NCBI RefSeq assembly: GCF_041146395.1
Contig: NC_091008.1
Coordinates: forward strand, 4,601,501-4,665,500
DNA length: 64,000 bases
Direction: 5' to 3'
DNA from: Eulemur rufifrons
Lineage: Eukaryota; Chordata; Mammalia; Primates; Lemuridae
Made by a program: the position numbers and the translations under genes. Each line of letters opens with the position of its first letter. Positions within the stretch are counted from its first letter, which is position 1. Of the stretch, positions 60,597 through 64,000 are shown piece by piece. A model generated the notes under the pieces. It saw only the letters and a list, made by a program, of their open reading frames with translations. It searched no databases and was not told where the DNA came from.

Positions 60597-60617
60597 CAGT
60601 GCCCCCTGCTGGCCGCG
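60597..60617 (-). promoter_or_regulatory. CTCF-like binding motif
   Basis: Read on the minus strand the core is GGCCAGCAGGGGGCACT, which fits the CTCF consensus at nearly every strong position. It lies in the ELOVL6 3'UTR about 1.25 kb after the stop. This is motif recognition only; occupancy is not shown. Confidence 0.6.
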
Positions 60618-60920
60618 TGGTGGTACTTCAGCAAACACATGGCAAGTTTGGCTGAAGACAGTTGACAATTAAGGCCCCCATAGACTTACCCCACCCCACC
60701 CCCAATTTTTAAATGACATAAAATGCTTGTCATACTTCCTTTAGCCAAATCGGAAGATATCCATCCTGCTTCAAGTCAGCTTCAGAAATTTTTTGTAAAA
60801 GGGACTTACCGCTCTGGAACTCAAAGATCAATTTATTAAGAGCCATATTCTTTTAAAAAAACAAACAAACAAAAAAAGCTAGGTCATATTATCGGTGTTA
60901 TTTCAGTCCTTTACAAGCCA

Positions 60921-61663
60921 AATAAACGTGTCAATGTTCCTAGTATTTCAAAGGAGCAACTCTCGTAAAGTTGTTCAAACTGACATCATAGTATTAATAT
61001 TATAATTGGTTAAGTAGCTTAATGATTAGGCAAACTAGATGAAAGGTTAGGGGCTATTCTACAACATAGATTATGCACACACAGCCACACATAGGCGCAC
61101 ACAGATGTGGGGTACACCGAACTTCAGATCCCAAATGAATAGAAACATTTTCTGGCTAGCAGAAAAAGAAACCGTTGTTTTATCTTTTCTTGCTTTATTT
61201 GAGCGTGTACAGTAAAAGGGATTTTTTTTTCCAAATTATTTTTATATTGTTTTAGCTTTAAAAGTGTGCTGTCATTCATGAAACAGCTGCTCTGCTTTTC
61301 CGTCAAGAGATGGCAAGAGCTTTTTCCAGCATCTCGTTTCTGTGTCGAATTGAAAAAGAATAAAGTTTTATTCCATTCTGTGTGAATGGCTGGAACATGA
61401 ATGGAGAATCTTATGGAAACCACGTCATGACTGGAATAACCGGGGAGGGGAGATGTTAACGTTTGTGTTAAATGATTGCAAATAGTCTTTGACATCTTGA
61501 CCTTGGTTCGTAGATGACACACAACTGATGGAGGAATGTACTATTATTTGGGCAAAAACTGACAGGAGCTGAAAAGCGAGGTCCTGCTAGAATGACTAAT
61601 AGATTCTTAGGATGCAAATAATGTTATTTTGAGCTTTGCAAATAAGTGATACCGTGCAATAAA
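60921..61663 (+). promoter_or_regulatory. ELOVL6: Candidate polyadenylation signals in ELOVL6 3'UTR
   Basis: AATAAA occurs at 60921-60926, 61359-61364 and 61658-61663. The one at 61359 is followed by a T-rich stretch (gttttattcc) and the one at 61658 by ccttttcccccc; either could work as a proximal site. A further copy sits at 63702-63707. Which is used is unknown. Confidence 0.4.
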
Positions 61664-62831
61664 CCTTTTCCCCCCTCATAACAGAAAATAAGTAATTAAA
61701 ATGAGGAAAAGGTCACATAACAGTTAACTTGAAGGACCCATTAGAGGCTCATCTCGTTGCTTTAGTTATTTAATTCAGTAATTTATCATAGATCCTTTAA
61801 TGCAGGTTAGAATAAAAACATGAGCATAGACCTTAAAAAGATCCCAAAGGATGCTTCCAAAGCACTTTCATCTTGGTATTAGGTTCATGTTTGTGTTCAC
61901 TTGTAAAATAATTTAGGATTTTTGTTTACAGGTTGGATGTCTAATAAGTAGTTTTTAAATTAGCTAACTATATCTACAGGCATTGCCAGTGTTTATCGTG
62001 GAAGGAGAAAAGCCACATATTTAAAAAAATTCTGGTATTACAGGTTCAGTACACTGTTTTTTAACATCCCAGCTTAGCTGCTTTAATTATAGCAGATAGG
62101 AGGCTGGATCACTAGCCCATGACAAATCTGAAGCCTACCAGAGAATTGACTGCCACAAAAATACTCTTGCTGTCAACTAACATTCCAGAGAAACTTGGGC
62201 AGGCAGGTTTGTATAGCTGCTCCACTGCATTCCAATCCCATTATGGTGAAAACATCACTCTTGGATTGATTAAAAAAACAACAACAACAAATTCTTGATT
62301 TCATACATCTCTGTCTCTGTCTCTCTTTCGACATATATATATATATGAATGTTTCTATACACTCACACACACACAGTTTCCATACAGTAGGTCTGAGCAT
62401 CAACCCAAGTCCAGGAGTTTGCAATGCAATGCAAGGGAGAAATTCTGTATTCAGAGAGAGGGGGGTTTATCTGGACCTTCTATTTTTCCTTATGAGAAAC
62501 GAGTAACTACTATATTTATATCCAATGCCAGGTCAAAGTACCAAATTAAAATCATCAACTGAGGTTATTATTCCAGGTCATTTACTCCCATCCTTCTAAT
62601 CATACTGCTCTACAAAAAGGAGGGTCGGGGGTGAGCATACACTACATACATATTGCTTAGAGTGCGAGGAAAGCGTTGATATGTCCCCTGACTTCACGTC
62701 TTTGTACTTTTGTGCAGAGACTAATGGGTCTGGACTGAGTGGGTTTCTGTAGAATTGAACGGAAAGGCAGTAGGGACGTAGGAGAACACGTCTAGAAAAC
62801 AGACCAACAGAATTTTTTTTAAATCAGATGA

Positions 62832-63163
62832 GGCCAGGTGTGGTGGCTCACGCCTGTAATCCCAGCATTCTGGGAGGCTGCGAGGCAGGAGGATTGCTTG
62901 AGTTCAGGAGTTCAAGACCAGCCTGAGCCAGAGCGAGACCCTGTCTCTACCAAAAATAGAAAGAAATAAGCTGGACAACTAAAAATATATAGAAAAAAAT
63001 TAGCCGGGCGTGGTGGCGCATGCCTGTAGTCCCTGCCACTCGGGAGGCTGAGGCAGGAGGATCGCTTGAGCCCAGGAGTTTGAGGTTGCTGTGAGCGAGG
63101 CTGACACCACGGCACTCTAGCCCGGGCAACAGAGTGAGACTCCGTCTCAAAATAAATAAATAA
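62832..63163 (+). mobile_element. Alu, sense, in ELOVL6 3'UTR region
   Basis: Repeats aaatcagatga flank it; tail is (AAAT)n. Confidence 0.95.
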
Positions 63164-64000
63164 AAATCAGATGAGTATCCTTGTAAGATAAATCCTGTCA
63201 CATCAGAGTACCACAGCCCCTGGAGTCTGCCACACTGGAGTAGAATGTTCTAGAAGTCTAGCCATATTCCCAGACTGTTTAACTAACTACCCGGGAAAAG
63301 CAACATGCTCAGGTTACTATCTGTTCTTTACTCTGAAAAGAACAGCCTCACTCAGAGACTATGTATGTATCACACAGCAGCCAGTTATATACCTTCTGAG
63401 GGCTTTGTTTTTTGGTGTTTTTTTTTTTTTTCCAGTTTGGGTAATAATTCTTCAACAGAGGTGTTGGATTCACCAAGTGCAGGTTCAAGAGCGCTGTTAG
63501 GCGAGCGGAGAAGAACAAATAGACTTTTTGCTTCCCCCAGTTCAGAGCTTTGAGTTCTATATGTTGGTCCATGTCCCTCTCTAAATTTCCCTGAAAATAG
63601 TTCTAGCCAGAAAAGTAACATGGCGTCAGAATTTCACAATGAAAGCCCAGAACTTTCCAGTAGTCAAATGACGTCGTCTTTTCCTGTTTTTTGTTTTCAA
63701 CAATAAATGTTTTGCTATCAGTTTGGGATGATAGCAGAGCCCTGTGCTCGTGCTGGGAGTCCTTGTCACCCACAGAGCTTTAAAGTCATTCTTCTGTCCC
63801 TGTGACATGCACTTGATTCTTTGTGCCTCAGACCCACTGCGGTCGGGAAGAGGTTTGGGTGAGAAGGCAGCGCAGCATTTGGCCTGAAGGGTGTTCACAC
63901 TGAAGTAAGAGTTTGTTCTGACAATCAGTGTGAAGTGGCAGGTCTCTGTGTGCTGGTGGGAAAACAGCCTCTGTGTGCTGTGCCCAATACTCCCGCAGAG

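Larger units (their letters stand above)
59346..64000 (+). other. ELOVL6: ELOVL6 3'UTR, possibly to or beyond the window end
   Basis: Sequence after the stop is mostly unique and A/T-rich, without introns or large ORFs. Human ELOVL6 mRNA has a multi-kilobase 3'UTR, so much of this stretch is probably transcribed exon. AATAAA hexamers on the + strand lie at 60921, 61359, 61658 and 63702. The 3' end cannot be fixed from sequence alone. The region includes a (CA)n tract near 59771, a CTCF-like motif at 60597-60617, an A-run at 59996-60018, and a sense-oriented Alu at 62832-63163. Confidence 0.7.

Overview
The window is strepsirrhine (lemur/loris-type) primate genomic DNA. About 33 Alu or Alu-derived SINEs carry a middle linker and right-arm wording that I associate with strepsirrhine Alus, and three L1 3' ends have a matching non-human-like 3'UTR. 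Species is not resolved; a lemur is my best guess.

The one gene I can support is the 3' part of ELOVL6 on the + strand. ELOVL6 is the endoplasmic-reticulum fatty-acid elongase that mainly converts palmitoyl-CoA to stearoyl-CoA. Three coding exons are present with canonical splice sites: 40298-40429, 51720-51871 and 58921-59345 (stop at 59343-59345). They are followed by a 3'UTR that probably runs for kilobases. Joined, they give residues 31-265 of a protein whose implied full length (265 aa) equals the human one. The coding exon for the first 30 residues lies upstream of the window. All the ELOVL motifs are present (KxxExxDT, HxxHH, NxxxHxxMYxYY, TxxQxxQ).

Layout. 1-40297 is intron, with Alus, MIR and L2 fragments, DNA-transposon fossils (Tigger-like, MER8-like, MER5-like), 5S rRNA and U6 snRNA retropseudogenes, a short unidentified retro-insert with target-site duplications at 21986-22114, and a small CpG-dense block at 31010-31150 with promoter-like motifs. 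40430-51719 is an 11.3-kb intron holding a recognisable Tigger transposase fossil and a MER2 copy with a U2 snRNA 5' fragment inside it. 51872-58920 is a 7.0-kb intron holding two L1 3' ends in inverted orientation around a small hAT-like element. 59346-64000 is 3'UTR or downstream flank, with several AATAAA signals, one sense Alu and a strong CTCF-like motif.

Nearly all other open reading frames are antisense-Alu or chance frames, and I do not call them genes. I found no new biological system. The items most worth a check are non-conservative ELOVL6 substitutions recalled against human (Y87D, N105I, C218H), the candidate antisense/bidirectional promoter at 31 kb, the L1 inverted repeat, and the small-RNA-derived insertions. 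Repeat family names are from recognition only, without a database search; boundaries are good to roughly 5-20 bases unless target-site duplications are given.
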